Shown here: piece by piece, positions 18,401 to 26,333 of the stretch
Position numbering within the stretch: the first letter of the stretch is position 1
How the letters are laid out: every line of letters begins with the position of its first letter
DNA from: Actinoplanes aureus
GTDB lineage: Bacteria > Actinomycetota > Actinomycetes > Mycobacteriales > Micromonosporaceae
DNA: 64,000 bases
Assembly: GCF_015704865.1 (NCBI RefSeq)
Contig: NZ_JADQTO010000008.1
Location: 89,231 to 153,230, forward strand
Reading direction: 5' to 3'
The notes under the pieces: generated by a model
Told to the model about the DNA's origin: nothing
Seen by the model: only the letters and a program-made list of their open reading frames with translations
Databases searched by the model: none
Made by a program: the position numbers and the translations under genes

Positions 18401-19013
18401 CTTCGAGCGGGAGATGCTCGGCCTCTACGTCTCCGACCACCCGCTGGCCGGCCTGGAGGTGCTGCTGCAGAACTCGGCGGACACCAGCATCGCCGCGCTC
18501 AACGAGGACGGTTCGGTCCCGGACGGCCAGGTGGTCACCCTCGCCGGCATCCTCACCGGGGTGCAGCGCCGGATCACCAAGCAGGGTCGCGCGTGGGCCT
18601 CGGCCACCCTGGAGGACCTGGCCGGTGGGGTCGAGGCGCTCTTCTTCCCGAACACGTACGAGCTGGTCGGGCAGTACATCGCCGAGGACGCGATCGTGGT
18701 CGTCAAGGGCCGGGTCGACCGGCGCGACGACACCCCGCGGATCATGGCGATGGACATGTCCATACCGGACATCACTCACAACCCGGACAGCAAGCCGGTC
18801 ACCCTCACGATGCCGATCACGCGCTGCACCCCGCCGCTCGTGGACGAGCTCAAGGAGATCCTGGTGAGCCATCCCGGCGACACGGAGGTGCACGTCCATC
18901 TCCAGAACGGCAGCCGTACCACGGTCATGCGCCTGGGCGGCGTACGCGTCGCGCCGACGCCGGCGCTGCGGGCGGACCTGAAAATGATCCTCGGTCCCTC
19001 GGCCGTGGCCTGA
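15480..19013 (+). CDS. dnaE: DnaE, replicative DNA polymerase III alpha subunit
   Basis: 1,177 aa, normal for actinobacterial DnaE1. The N-terminal PHP domain keeps its metal motifs (HLHVHTEYSMLDG at 7-19, ITDHGNMHG at about 40), so the built-in exonuclease known from mycobacterial DnaE1 is probably active. The polymerase core has GPGRGSAAGS and the catalytic PDVDIDFDE (about 415-423). FNKAHSAAYG and the C-terminal helix-hairpin-helix and OB-fold regions (VVTLAGILTGVQRR) follow. GTG start with a GAGGGGGG site 7-10 nt upstream; TAGGAT at 15444-15449 is a possible -10. Confidence 0.97.
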   Translation: MSDSFVHLHVHTEYSMLDGAARIKELLGEAKRLGMPAAAITDHGNMHGAYEMYRQAKDAGIIPVIGVEAYLAPDSRLTKSRVKWGRPEQKSDDVSGNGAYTHMTMWARNAVGLKNLFRLNSRASMEGQLGKYPRMDFDIIAEHAEGIMGTTGCPSGAVQTRLRLGQFDEALKSAAMYQEALGKDNYFLEIMDHGLSIEKRVRDGLLEIGQKLGIKPLVTNDSHYTYEAQAEAHDVLLCVQTGSNVADPNRFRFDGNGYFVKSADQMRAVDSSEAWQQGCRNTLLVAEKVDIDGMFTFKNLMPRFPIPDGYTEEEYFRHVAFEGLRRRFPDGIPETHVKQAEYELDVIIKMGFPAYFLVVADFIQWAKNNGIAVGPGRGSAAGSLIAYAMGITDLDPLPHGLIFERFLNPERVSMPDVDIDFDERRRGEVIRYVTEKWGDDRVAQIATFGTIKAKAAIKDSARVLGYPFAVGDKITKAMPPDVMGKGITLGGIFNKEDKRYNEAGEIRSLYETDPDVKKVIDTARGIEGLIRQTGVHAAGVIMSAEPIIDHIPLMRRASDGVIITQFDYPTCETLGLLKMDFLGLRNLTIIDDANKNIELNHGKALDLLALPLDDQAAYDLLARGDTLGVFQLDGGPMRSLLRLMKPDNFEDISAVLALYRPGPMGVDSHTNYALRKNKLQEITPIHPELEEPLREILEPTYGLIVYQEQVQRAAQILAGYSLGQADLLRRAMGKKKKEILDKEFIPFRDGCREHGYSDQAIQAVWDVLVPFAGYAFNKAHSAAYGLVSYWTAYLKAHYPAEYMAGLLTSVGDDKDKMAVYLAECRRMGIQVLPPDVNQSAGPFTPVGKDIRFGLGAVRNVGGNVVEAVVRCRKEKSEYNDFYDFLSKVDAVACNKRTIESLIKAGAFDSMGHSRKGLLAVHAEAIDAYADVKRNEAAGQFDLFGAFGDTPGGSSATVAMPTIGDTEWDKRDKLAFEREMLGLYVSDHPLAGLEVLLQNSADTSIAALNEDGSVPDGQVVTLAGILTGVQRRITKQGRAWASATLEDLAGGVEALFFPNTYELVGQYIAEDAIVVVKGRVDRRDDTPRIMAMDMSIPDITHNPDSKPVTLTMPITRCTPPLVDELKEILVSHPGDTEVHVHLQNGSRTTVMRLGGVRVAPTPALRADLKMILGPSAVA

Positions 19014-19043
19014 CGGTCGTGGCCGATCTGGAAGGATCGTAGG

Positions 19044-19931
19044 GTGCACCCGAGTGAGGAGCCGTCCGGGCCTTCCTGCGTCCCCGAGCCGCCGTACGAC
19101 CCAGGCCGGCCCGGGCGGTGGTCGGTGCGCAGCTGGGGCATCCAGCACGGCAGCCACCGTCCGTGGCGCCGAACCCTGACCGTCGCGGCCCTCACCACGG
19201 CCGTGATCAGCGCCCTAGGCGTGCCGCTCGGCCTGCTCTGGGCCTGGCTGGCGCCAGGCGTGCCGGTCATCGACATCGGCGACAGCGGCGTCGTGGTCAA
19301 CGACCCCTCGCCGGAGCAGTACGTCGCCGCCGACGGCTGGTTCACCCTGCTCGGTCTAGCCTTCGGCATCCTCGTCGCGGTCGCCGCCTGGCTCATCCTG
19401 CGCCGAGACCGGGGTCCGTTCCTGCTGGCCGGCGTAGTGCTGGGAGCGTCGCTCGCCGGCCACTACGTGGCCCCCTTCATCGGCGAGCTGATCGGTCGCG
19501 GCGACTACGACCAGTGGCGGGCCACCGCCGCACGGGGCGCCACCTACCTGGCACCCCCCGAGGTCCATTCACTAGGCCCCACCCTGGTGCCCGCCTTCGC
19601 CGCGGCGATCGTGCTCACCCTGCTGGCCGGCTGGTCGAACGACCCGGACCTGGACCACCCAGGCGCCCAGCCCGGCTACGGCCCCAACCACCCCGGCCTG
19701 CCGGGCTACCCCACATACGATTCCTACGACGCCTCCGGCAACCTCGGAGCGCCGGCTTCCTACGACCTGGCCTCCTACGACCCGGCCCACGGCAGGCCCG
19801 CCGCTGGCGATCCGGCAGATCCCGCGACCGGCCACTCCCCTTACCCGAATGAGGCGGTCCAGGCGCCCGCTCCGAACGGCAACGGCTTCAGCTCCGAGCC
19901 CGCACCCCAAGACCCGAACCGGCCGGCCTAG
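19044..19931 (+). CDS. DUF2567-like membrane protein
   Basis: 295-aa protein with four predicted transmembrane helices (about residues 46-72, 97-119, 126-150 and 183-205) and a Pro/Tyr/Asp-rich cytoplasmic-type tail of about 85 residues. The layout, including VPLGLLWAWLAPGVPV and the block PEQYVAADGWFTLLGLAFG, matches the actinobacterial DUF2567 family of unknown function. GTG start at 19044 with GGAAGG 8 nt upstream. It follows dnaE by 30 nt and ends 21 nt before a 98-bp inverted repeat. Confidence 0.7.
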   Translation: MHPSEEPSGPSCVPEPPYDPGRPGRWSVRSWGIQHGSHRPWRRTLTVAALTTAVISALGVPLGLLWAWLAPGVPVIDIGDSGVVVNDPSPEQYVAADGWFTLLGLAFGILVAVAAWLILRRDRGPFLLAGVVLGASLAGHYVAPFIGELIGRGDYDQWRATAARGATYLAPPEVHSLGPTLVPAFAAAIVLTLLAGWSNDPDLDHPGAQPGYGPNHPGLPGYPTYDSYDASGNLGAPASYDLASYDPAHGRPAAGDPADPATGHSPYPNEAVQAPAPNGNGFSSEPAPQDPNRPA

Positions 19932-19951
19932 CAGCCACGCTTCCTCTCTTC

Positions 19952-20050
19952 CGGGGTACGCGCACGCACCGTCCCGCCGAATCCCGGCCGTCCCGCCGAG
20001 CCGCGCGACCACCCACGGCGAGACGCCCCAACGCGCCCGCCGGGCCCATG
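19952..20050 (+). repeat. Left copy of a 98-bp inverted repeat
   Basis: Matches the reverse complement of 20717-20815 without gaps; over the 98-bp core (19953-20050 vs 20717-20814) 95 bases agree, with three transition differences. Internally the 12-mer CCGTCCCGCCGA is repeated (19969-19980, 19988-19999). It lies between the DUF2567-like gene and the lipoprotein gene. No target-site duplication is evident. A diverged relative is at 54044-54100. Confidence 0.95.
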
Positions 20051-20135
20051 GAGACGGCATTCACCGCTGATGTTGTGCGGCCGAGCGCCGCCGAAGGGGC
20101 GCTGTTCGGCTGAACCGGAGGCTCCCAAGATCACG

Positions 20136-20151
20136 TATCTTGCTCGCCGTG
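20136..20151 (+). promoter_or_regulatory. Candidate leaderless promoter of the lipoprotein gene
   Basis: -10 hexamer TATCTT (20136-20141) ends 7 nt before the GTG at 20149, so the transcript could begin at the start codon. No ribosome site is correctly spaced and no convincing -35 was seen. Confidence 0.4.
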
Positions 20152-20706
20152 GCAGTGAGATCATCAAAGGCCCGGGTCGCCCTGGCAGCGCTGTTCCTTC
20201 CGATGGTCACGGCCTGCGGCGCGGAGAGCGAGCGCGGCGCCGTCCAGGCTCCGGCGAGCAGCGCACCACCAGCGGTCTGCGCCGACCCGATCAACGACCC
20301 CGGTCATTGCGCGTTCGAATTGAAGGACAGCGCCCGGCGAACAAGCGTGCCCGCCATCGGTGAGAGCGAGTCGCTGGACGAGGCCGCCGTCGCCGTGTTC
20401 AACACCGCACGCGGCGGCGGATGCCTGGAGGAGCTCGACAGCAGCGGGACCTGCGCCGGGGAGGCCGTGCTGGAGGCGACCGAAGAGTACGTGACCCGGG
20501 TCCAGCGGGCGCTGATCATGGCCGGGTACACCGACGCGGTCGTACGGCTCGGCCGGGCCGAGGATCCGACCGTGCCCGGCGCGCTGCTCTGGGCGGTACG
20601 GGTCGGTGACGTCTGCGTGTTCGGTGACATCGTTCCGGGGCCGGACCGGCGGTGGCACGAGTGGTACGCGGGCCTGCTTCCGGACGGCCGCTGCCTGATC
20701 GCGTGA
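20149..20706 (+). CDS. Putative secreted lipoprotein
   Basis: 185 aa from GTG 20149 (a TTG at 20140 and GTG at 20155 are alternatives). A basic N-terminus, a hydrophobic stretch and the lipobox LPMVTAC|G (Cys about residue 23) predict an Lgt/LspA-processed lipoprotein anchored outside the membrane. The mature part contains further cysteines (VCADP, HCAFEL, GCLEEL, GTCAGE, VCVFGD, RCLIA), possibly disulfides. No family recognised. The whole gene is enclosed by a 98-bp inverted repeat pair, which suggests a cassette or insertion. Confidence 0.75.
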   Translation: MAVRSSKARVALAALFLPMVTACGAESERGAVQAPASSAPPAVCADPINDPGHCAFELKDSARRTSVPAIGESESLDEAAVAVFNTARGGGCLEELDSSGTCAGEAVLEATEEYVTRVQRALIMAGYTDAVVRLGRAEDPTVPGALLWAVRVGDVCVFGDIVPGPDRRWHEWYAGLLPDGRCLIA

Positions 20707-20716
20707 CCGGCGCCTG

Positions 20717-20815
20717 CATGGGCCCGGCGGGCGCGTTGGGGCGTCTCGCCGTGGGTGGCCGCGTGGCTCGGCGGGACGGCCGGGATTCGGCGGGACGGCG
20801 CGTGCGCGTACCCCG
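20717..20815 (-). repeat. Right copy of the 98-bp inverted repeat
   Basis: Inverted partner of 19952-20050. It fills the space between the stop of the lipoprotein gene (20706) and the stop of the convergent Lon N-domain gene (20824). A short A/T run (20816-20826) adjoins its outer end. A transcript through both copies could form a 98-bp duplex enclosing the gene. Confidence 0.95.
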
Positions 20816-20823
20816 AAATGTTT

Positions 20824-21531
20824 TTAGTTGGGGCTTGCCGGGCGGGCCAGGTCGGAGAGCGGCACCGGCACGGCCCGGACCCGCGCCAGCAGGCCGGCCT
20901 CGCGGTTGAGCAGGCGCAACTCGGCGCGTAGCCGGCTCGCCGTGTCGGGCATGGCGAGCAGCAGCTGGCGTTCCTCGACGGTCAGCTGGGCGGTGGCGGC
21001 GACCAGGTGGGACAGCACGGTCGGGTCGTCGGGCACCTGGTCCAGCACTTCGCTGTTGGGCCGCAGCAGCTCCAGGTAGGCCTGGAAGGCGGTCAGCACG
21101 CGCGGCGCCAGCAGGTGGGCGGTCTCGTCGGCCTCGGTCTCCTCGGGGAGCCAGCGCACCTGCGCGGTGAGGTACGGCGTGGTGCCCTGCTCGACGCTCA
21201 GCACGGTGAACCGGCGCCGGCCGACGGTCATGATGTCGAAGCGGCCGTCCGGCAGCTCGGTGACGTGGCGCAGCTCGGCGGTGCAGCCCACCTCGTAGAG
21301 ATCGGCGGCGCTCACCGACGGGGTGTCGGCGGCCGGGCCGTCGCCGGTGTCGGGCGCCACCTCGCTGCCGTGCCGGAGGGTGACCACACCGAACTCGTGC
21401 GGTGTGTCCGCGGACTGTGCCACCAGCTCCCGAACGAGCGTGCGGTAACGCTCCTCGAAGATGTGCAGGGGCAGCACCAGACCGGGAAAGAGCACCGTGC
21501 TCAGCGGGAACACCGGCAACCGATCGCTCAC
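20824..21531 (-). CDS. Lon substrate-binding (LON) domain protein
   Basis: 235-aa stand-alone PUA-like LON N-domain protein without ATPase or protease parts. It opens with LPVFPLSTVLFPGLVLPLHIFEERYR, the classic start of this domain, then ELRHVTELPDGRFDIMTVGRRRF. In Lon this domain binds substrates; stand-alone versions are widespread but their role is not established. GTG start at 21531. Convergent with the lipoprotein gene. Confidence 0.88.
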   Translation of the reverse strand: MSDRLPVFPLSTVLFPGLVLPLHIFEERYRTLVRELVAQSADTPHEFGVVTLRHGSEVAPDTGDGPAADTPSVSAADLYEVGCTAELRHVTELPDGRFDIMTVGRRRFTVLSVEQGTTPYLTAQVRWLPEETEADETAHLLAPRVLTAFQAYLELLRPNSEVLDQVPDDPTVLSHLVAATAQLTVEERQLLLAMPDTASRLRAELRLLNREAGLLARVRAVPVPLSDLARPASPN

Positions 21532-21623
21532 GCGTTCAGCCTAGTCGCCGACCGACCTTGGTCAACCCGGCGCGGCGGCCCGGCCACACCCGGGTATCCG
21601 GGTCGCGTGACCCTACCAAGATC

Positions 21624-21631
21624 GATACCGT
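21624..21631 (+). promoter_or_regulatory. Candidate leaderless promoter for the 21638 gene
   Basis: GATACCGT (contains possible -10 GATACC or TACCGT) ends 6-8 nt before the ATG at 21638. No ribosome-binding sequence lies at the normal distance. Confidence 0.3.
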
Positions 21632-21637
21632 GCGCCG

Positions 21638-22456
21638 ATGGCATCGAACTTCGACTGTCTGGGACTGGGTTCACTGGACCCGGCCGGACTGAACACGCTT
21701 CTCCAGCAAATCGTGCCGGCTGCCGAGGTGATCGGTACGGCCGACGACATCGTCGTCCGGCGGTGGACCGACCCGTCGGGTGTGCGGCTGGCACTGGTCC
21801 TGCGGGAGGGGCAGCCGCTGGAGCTGCTGCCGTCGTACGCCGGTGTGCCGGGCGCCCGTCTGCGCGGCGTGCGCCGGGTCAACGACGAGATGGTGGTCGC
21901 CGACGTGGTGGACGACGACGGCGAACAGACCACGATGCTGGCCGCCGCGGCCGAGCAGCTGAGCCTGCTGAGCCCGGGCGCCGATCCGGTGGACGGCCGG
22001 GCCGCGGTCATCGCGCTGGGTGTGGACGTCTCGGTGCACGCGGATGAGGCGGCCTTCACCGCGTCCGATGCGAGCCTGTTGAGCAGCGATCAGGACGATT
22101 CCGAACCGCCGGCGCACTTCGTCGAGAACGGCTGGTCGTGGCCGCCGCGGATGGGCGCCGAGTCGTTCATCTCGTACGGGACGTTCGATCAGGCGGACGG
22201 CGAGCCCTACGCGCGGCTCAACGGCGTGGTGCTGAGCGCGGAACGGCGTACCGTGGCGGCCACCGGCGGTGAGTTCTCGGTGGCCCGGGTGCGGACCGTG
22301 GGTTTCCAGGCGGACCTCTGCCTGCCTCCCGAACTGCCCACCCCGGAGGCCGGGAACGTGGTCGCGGGCACCGTGTACCTGGTCGCCGATCTGCCGTTCG
22401 TGTCCGCGCCGCGGACCGTGCCGGCGAAGGGCAAGCGATCATGGTGGCGCAGATGA
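21638..22456 (+). CDS. Conserved hypothetical protein upstream of hisD
   Basis: 272 aa, soluble, no signal or membrane segments. Not recognised as an enzyme. Readable features are ADDIVVRRWTDPSGVRLALVL, an acidic stretch (SSDQDDSEPP), and a C-terminal OB-like beta-rich part ending PFVSAPRTVPAKGKRSWWRR. It precedes hisD by 68 nt on the same strand, diverging from the LON-domain gene. Function unknown. Confidence 0.7.
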   Translation: MASNFDCLGLGSLDPAGLNTLLQQIVPAAEVIGTADDIVVRRWTDPSGVRLALVLREGQPLELLPSYAGVPGARLRGVRRVNDEMVVADVVDDDGEQTTMLAAAAEQLSLLSPGADPVDGRAAVIALGVDVSVHADEAAFTASDASLLSSDQDDSEPPAHFVENGWSWPPRMGAESFISYGTFDQADGEPYARLNGVVLSAERRTVAATGGEFSVARVRTVGFQADLCLPPELPTPEAGNVVAGTVYLVADLPFVSAPRTVPAKGKRSWWRR

Positions 22457-22512
22457 CATCCCAACGCCTGGGCCTGGCCGGTCGCGGGCGATAACCCGGT
22501 TCCGCGGCCGCC

Positions 22513-22527
22513 TAGACTGGGCGTGTG
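22513..22527 (+). promoter_or_regulatory. Candidate leaderless promoter of the his operon
   Basis: TAGACT (22513-22518) is followed 6 nt later by the hisD GTG at 22525. No Shine-Dalgarno sequence is placed for this start, which fits leaderless expression. No strong -35 is visible. Confidence 0.45.
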
Positions 22528-23835
22528 CTGAATCGGATCGACCTGCGCGGCTCCCGCCGGGACCCGCGCGGACTGCTGCCCCGTGCCCAGCTCGACGTCT
22601 CCGTGGCGGTCGAGCGGATCCGTCCGGTCGTCGAGGCGGTGCATCAGCATGGGTTCAGCGCGATCCGGGAGGCGACCGAGAAGTTCGACGGCGTCCGGCT
22701 GGAGCGCCTGCGGGTGCCGGCCGAGGCGATCGCCGCCGCTGCCGAGACGCTCGACCCCGAGGTCCGCGCCGCGTTGCTCGAGGCCATCAAGCGAGCCCGC
22801 AAGGTGCACGCCGACCAGCGCCGCACCGACACGACCACGCAGGTGGTCGAGGGTGGCACGGTCACCGAGCGCTGGGTGCCGGTCCGCCGCGTCGGGCTGT
22901 ACGTGCCGGGTGGTCTCGCCGTCTACCCCTCCACCGTGGTGATGAACGTGGTGCCCGCGCAGGAGGCCGGCGTCGAGGGCCTGGTCGTGGCGTCGCCGCC
23001 GCAGGTGTCGAACAACGGCCTGCCGGACTCCCGGGTGCTGGCCGCCTGTGCGCTGCTCGGCGTCGACGAGGTCTACGCGGTCGGTGGCGCCCAGGCGATC
23101 GCGATGCTGGGCTACGGGTCGGACGGTGCCGACGCGGGCGACCGCTGTGAGCCGGTCGACGTCATCACCGGGCCGGGCAACATCTGGGTCACCGCGGCCA
23201 AGCGGATGCTGCGCGGCACGGTCGGGATCGACGCCGAGGCCGGGCCGACCGAGATCGCCATCCTGGCCGACGAGACCGCCGACCCGCGGCACGTCGCGGC
23301 CGACCTGATCAGCCAGGCGGAGCACGACCCGCTCGCCGCGAGTGTCCTGGTCACCGACTCGGAGGCGCTTGCCGAAGCGGTCGAGGCCGAGCTCGGTAAG
23401 CAGGTCGCGGCCACCAAGCACGACGAGCGGGTGCGGACGGCGCTGACCGGTGAGCAGTCCGGTGTGGTGCTGGTCGACGATCTCGAGCAGGGTCTCGCGG
23501 TCGTCGACGCGTACGCGGCGGAGCACCTGGAGATCCAGACGCGCGACGCGCGGCAGTTGGCCATGCGGGTGCGCAACGCCGGCGCGATCTTCGTCGGTGC
23601 CTGGGCGCCGGTGTCGCTCGGCGACTATGCGGCCGGGTCCAACCACGTGCTGCCGACCGGTGGTTGCGCCCGGCACTCGTCGGGGCTGTCGGTGCAGTCG
23701 TTCCTGCGCGGCATCCACGTCGTGGAGTACACGGAGGACGCTCTGCGCGATGTTGCGGGGCACGTGGTGGCGCTGGCCAACGCCGAGGACCTCCCGGCGC
23801 ACGGTGATGCGGTGAAGGCGAGGTTCGCGCGGTGA
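22525..23835 (+). CDS. hisD: HisD, histidinol dehydrogenase
   Basis: Zn-dependent NAD enzyme catalysing the last two steps of histidine synthesis, histidinol to histidine. 436 aa, normal length. VPGGLAVYPSTVVMNVVPA, VDVITGPGNIWVTAAKR, EAGPTEIAILAD and the Zn/catalytic region SGLSVQSFLRGIHVVEYT are conserved, as are QAEHDPLA and EHLEI. First gene of a tight his operon: its stop overlaps the hisC GTG (GTGA). Confidence 0.97.
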   Translation: MLNRIDLRGSRRDPRGLLPRAQLDVSVAVERIRPVVEAVHQHGFSAIREATEKFDGVRLERLRVPAEAIAAAAETLDPEVRAALLEAIKRARKVHADQRRTDTTTQVVEGGTVTERWVPVRRVGLYVPGGLAVYPSTVVMNVVPAQEAGVEGLVVASPPQVSNNGLPDSRVLAACALLGVDEVYAVGGAQAIAMLGYGSDGADAGDRCEPVDVITGPGNIWVTAAKRMLRGTVGIDAEAGPTEIAILADETADPRHVAADLISQAEHDPLAASVLVTDSEALAEAVEAELGKQVAATKHDERVRTALTGEQSGVVLVDDLEQGLAVVDAYAAEHLEIQTRDARQLAMRVRNAGAIFVGAWAPVSLGDYAAGSNHVLPTGGCARHSSGLSVQSFLRGIHVVEYTEDALRDVAGHVVALANAEDLPAHGDAVKARFAR

Positions 23836-24908
23836 CCACGATCGACGATCTGCCGATCCGGGACGACCTGCGCGGCAAGTCACCGTACGGCGCGCCGCAG
23901 CTCGACGTCGCGGTCCGGCTGAACACCAACGAGAACTCGTACTCGGTGCCGGACGACGTGGTCGAGGCGATCGGCAAGGCCGTGCAGGCCGAGTTGCGCG
24001 ACCTCAACCGCTACCCGGACCGTGACGCGATCGCGCTGCGTACCGAGCTGGCCGGTTACCTCGGGCACGGCCTGACCACGGCGAACGTGTGGGCCGCGAA
24101 CGGGTCGAACGAGGTGCAGCAGCAGCTGCTCCAGGCGTTCGGCGGTCCGGGGCGTTCGGCGCTCGGCTTCGGCCCGTCCTACTCGATGCACCCGCTGCTG
24201 GCGCAGGGCACCGGCACCCGCTGGATCGGCGCGCTACGCGATCCGGACTTCGGCCTGAGCCCGGAAGCCGCGGTCGCGGAGATCGAGAAGCACGACCCGG
24301 ACCTGGTCTTCGTCTGCTCGCCGAACAACCCGACCGGCACCGCACTCGACCCGTCGGTGATCGACGCGATCCTGGCGACGGCGCGCGGCATGGTGATCGT
24401 GGACGAGGCGTACACCGAGTTCGCGCGTCCCGGCACACCGAGCGCCCTGACGCTGCTGCCGGGACACCCCCGCCTGGTGGTGAGCCGCACGATGAGCAAG
24501 GCGTTCGGCTTCGCCGGTGGCCGGCTGGGCTATCTGGCCGCCGATCCGGCGGTGGTGGACGCCGTGCAGCTGGTGCGGCTGCCCTACCACCTCTCGGCGA
24601 TCAGCCAGGCGGCCGCCCGCGCGGCCGTGGTGCAGCGTGACTCGCTGCTCGCCACCGTCGAGGCGATCAAGGTGCAGCGCGACCGGATCGTCGCCACGCT
24701 GCGTGAGCGTGGCACCAGGGTGGCCGACAGCGACGCCAACTTCGTGCTGTTCGAGACCGGCGGGGACCAGAAGGTCGCGTGGCAGGCGTTCCTCGACCGG
24801 GGCGTGCTGATCCGTGACGTGGGCCTGGCCGGCTGGCTGCGCGTCACCGCCGGCACCGAATCCGAGACCACCGCATTCCTGACCGCCGCCGAGGAGATCC
24901 TGTCGTGA
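23832..24908 (+). CDS. hisC: HisC, histidinol-phosphate aminotransferase
   Basis: PLP enzyme (class I/II fold) converting imidazole-acetol phosphate and glutamate to histidinol phosphate. 358 aa. LNTNENSYSVPDDVVEAI near the N-terminus, NNPTGT, VDEAYTEF and the PLP-lysine motif SRTMSKAFGFAGGRLGY (Lys near 223) are present. GTG start overlaps hisD; the stop overlaps hisB. Confidence 0.96.
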   Translation: MTTIDDLPIRDDLRGKSPYGAPQLDVAVRLNTNENSYSVPDDVVEAIGKAVQAELRDLNRYPDRDAIALRTELAGYLGHGLTTANVWAANGSNEVQQQLLQAFGGPGRSALGFGPSYSMHPLLAQGTGTRWIGALRDPDFGLSPEAAVAEIEKHDPDLVFVCSPNNPTGTALDPSVIDAILATARGMVIVDEAYTEFARPGTPSALTLLPGHPRLVVSRTMSKAFGFAGGRLGYLAADPAVVDAVQLVRLPYHLSAISQAAARAAVVQRDSLLATVEAIKVQRDRIVATLRERGTRVADSDANFVLFETGGDQKVAWQAFLDRGVLIRDVGLAGWLRVTAGTESETTAFLTAAEEILS

Positions 24909-25516
24909 GTCGGACCGCGCGTATCGAGCGCGTCACCAACGAGACCAAAGTGCTGATCGAGATTGACCTCGACGGCACCGGCAAGGGCGACCTGAGCACC
25001 GGGGTCGGCTTCTACGACCACATGCTCAACCAGCTCGCCAAGCACGGCGGGTTCGACCTGACCGTGCGCTGCGAGGGCGACCTGGAGATCGACTCGCACC
25101 ACACCATGGAGGACACCGCGATCGCGCTGGGCGAGGCCTTCGCGACGGCGCTCGGCGACAAGCGGGGCATCCGGCGGTACGGGTCGGCCACCATCCCGAT
25201 GGACGAGGTGCTGGTCCGGGCCGCCGTGGACCTGTCCGGCCGGCCCTACGTGGTGCACGACGAGCCGCTGCTCACGCCGTACATCGGGCCGGTCTACGCG
25301 ACGAGCATGACCCGGCACATCTTCGAGGCGTTCGGCCACGCGGCCAAGGTGACCCTGCACGTGGACGTGCTGCGCGCCTGCCGGCCGGGCGGCCACCCGG
25401 ACGCGCACCACGTGGTGGAGGCCCAGTTCAAGGCGTTCTCCCGGGCGCTGCGCGAGGCCGTCGAGATCGATCCGCGGAACGCCGGGTCGCTGCCGTCGAC
25501 CAAGGGAGTGCTGTGA
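24905..25516 (+). CDS. hisB: HisB, imidazoleglycerol-phosphate dehydratase
   Basis: Mn-dependent dehydratase, monofunctional (no phosphatase domain, unlike E. coli HisB). 203 aa. Contains GVGFYDHMLNQLAKHGGFDL, the metal-binding DSHHTMEDTAIALG, and the second HH motif HPDAHHVVEAQFKAF. GTG start in a 4-nt overlap with hisC; its stop overlaps the next small gene. Confidence 0.97.
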   Translation: MSRTARIERVTNETKVLIEIDLDGTGKGDLSTGVGFYDHMLNQLAKHGGFDLTVRCEGDLEIDSHHTMEDTAIALGEAFATALGDKRGIRRYGSATIPMDEVLVRAAVDLSGRPYVVHDEPLLTPYIGPVYATSMTRHIFEAFGHAAKVTLHVDVLRACRPGGHPDAHHVVEAQFKAFSRALREAVEIDPRNAGSLPSTKGVL

Positions 25517-25674
25517 TCTCCCTGGTCCTGTTCGCGCTCGCCGGGATTCTGATCGGCGGGGTGATCCAGCTGGTCAAGTCGGACGCCACCAAGTTCAGCA
25601 TCGGCCTCACCGCTGTGCTCGCCCTGCTGGCCACCGCGGGCGGGTTCGCCTGGTGGCCGTCCGGGGAGGCGTGA
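25513..25674 (+). CDS. 53-aa membrane protein inside the his operon
   Basis: A short frame missed by length cut-offs. GTG 25513 overlaps the hisB stop (GTGA), and its stop TGA 25672-25674 overlaps the hisH ATG (TGATG), so it is coupled on both sides. The product starts MISLVLFALAGILIGGVIQLV, then KSDATKFSIG and a second helix ALLATAGGFAWW. Two transmembrane helices with no recognised family. The exact fit between two his genes is the main evidence that it is real. Confidence 0.75.
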   Translation: MISLVLFALAGILIGGVIQLVKSDATKFSIGLTAVLALLATAGGFAWWPSGEA

Positions 25675-26333
25675 TGGCTGAGCTCTCCCGCGGCGGAAAA
25701 CAGAAGGAAACCCCGAAGGTGGTCATCCTCGACTACGGCTCGGGCAATCTGCGCTCGGCGGAGCGGGCGGTCGCTCGTACCGGGGTGGACGTGACCGTGA
25801 CCAGCGATCTGGAGGCAGCGGCTGCGGCCGACGGCCTGGTCGTCCCCGGTGTCGGGGCGTACGCCGCCTGCATGGCCGGGATCGAGCAGCTCGGCGCCGG
25901 TCCGGTGATCGCGGAACGGGTGGCGGCCGGCAAGCCGGTTCTGGGCATCTGCGTCGGCATGCAGATCCTCTTCGACTCCGGTGTCGAGCACGGCGTGGAG
26001 ACCAAGGGGCTGGGCCTGCTGCCCGGCTCGGTCACCAAGCTCGCCGCCGAGCGGATCCCGCACATGGGCTGGAACACCGTGGAGGTTCCGGACGGCTCCC
26101 GGTTGCTGGGTGGACTCGCCGCGGACACCCGGTTCTACTTCGTCCACTCGTACGCCGCTCAAGATCTTGATGTGCTGGCGCAAGCCGGCGCCAAGGTGAC
26201 CACCGCGAGCCATGACCTGCCGTTCGCGGCCGTGGTGGAGACCGGCGCGCTCAGCGCCGCGCAGTTCCACCCGGAGAAGTCGGCGGACGCCGGATACACG
26301 CTGCTCAGCAACTGGGTCGCGACACTGCGATGA
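25674..26333 (+). CDS. hisH: HisH, glutamine amidotransferase subunit of IGP synthase
   Basis: Class I glutaminase feeding ammonia to HisF to form imidazole glycerol phosphate and AICAR. 219 aa from ATG 25674. ILDYGSGNLRS, the nucleophile elbow GICVGMQIL and the His/Glu pair FHPEKS complete the Cys-His-Glu triad. The ATG overlaps the stop of the 53-aa gene by one base; an upstream in-frame start at 25653 would overlap it more. Confidence 0.96.
   Translation: MAELSRGGKQKETPKVVILDYGSGNLRSAERAVARTGVDVTVTSDLEAAAAADGLVVPGVGAYAACMAGIEQLGAGPVIAERVAAGKPVLGICVGMQILFDSGVEHGVETKGLGLLPGSVTKLAAERIPHMGWNTVEVPDGSRLLGGLAADTRFYFVHSYAAQDLDVLAQAGAKVTTASHDLPFAAVVETGALSAAQFHPEKSADAGYTLLSNWVATLR

Noticed and set aside
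15411..19157. 1,248-codon open frame on the minus strand
   Set aside because: It is antisense to dnaE, follows its codon periodicity, and has no recognisable domain. High-GC coding DNA leaves such frames open.
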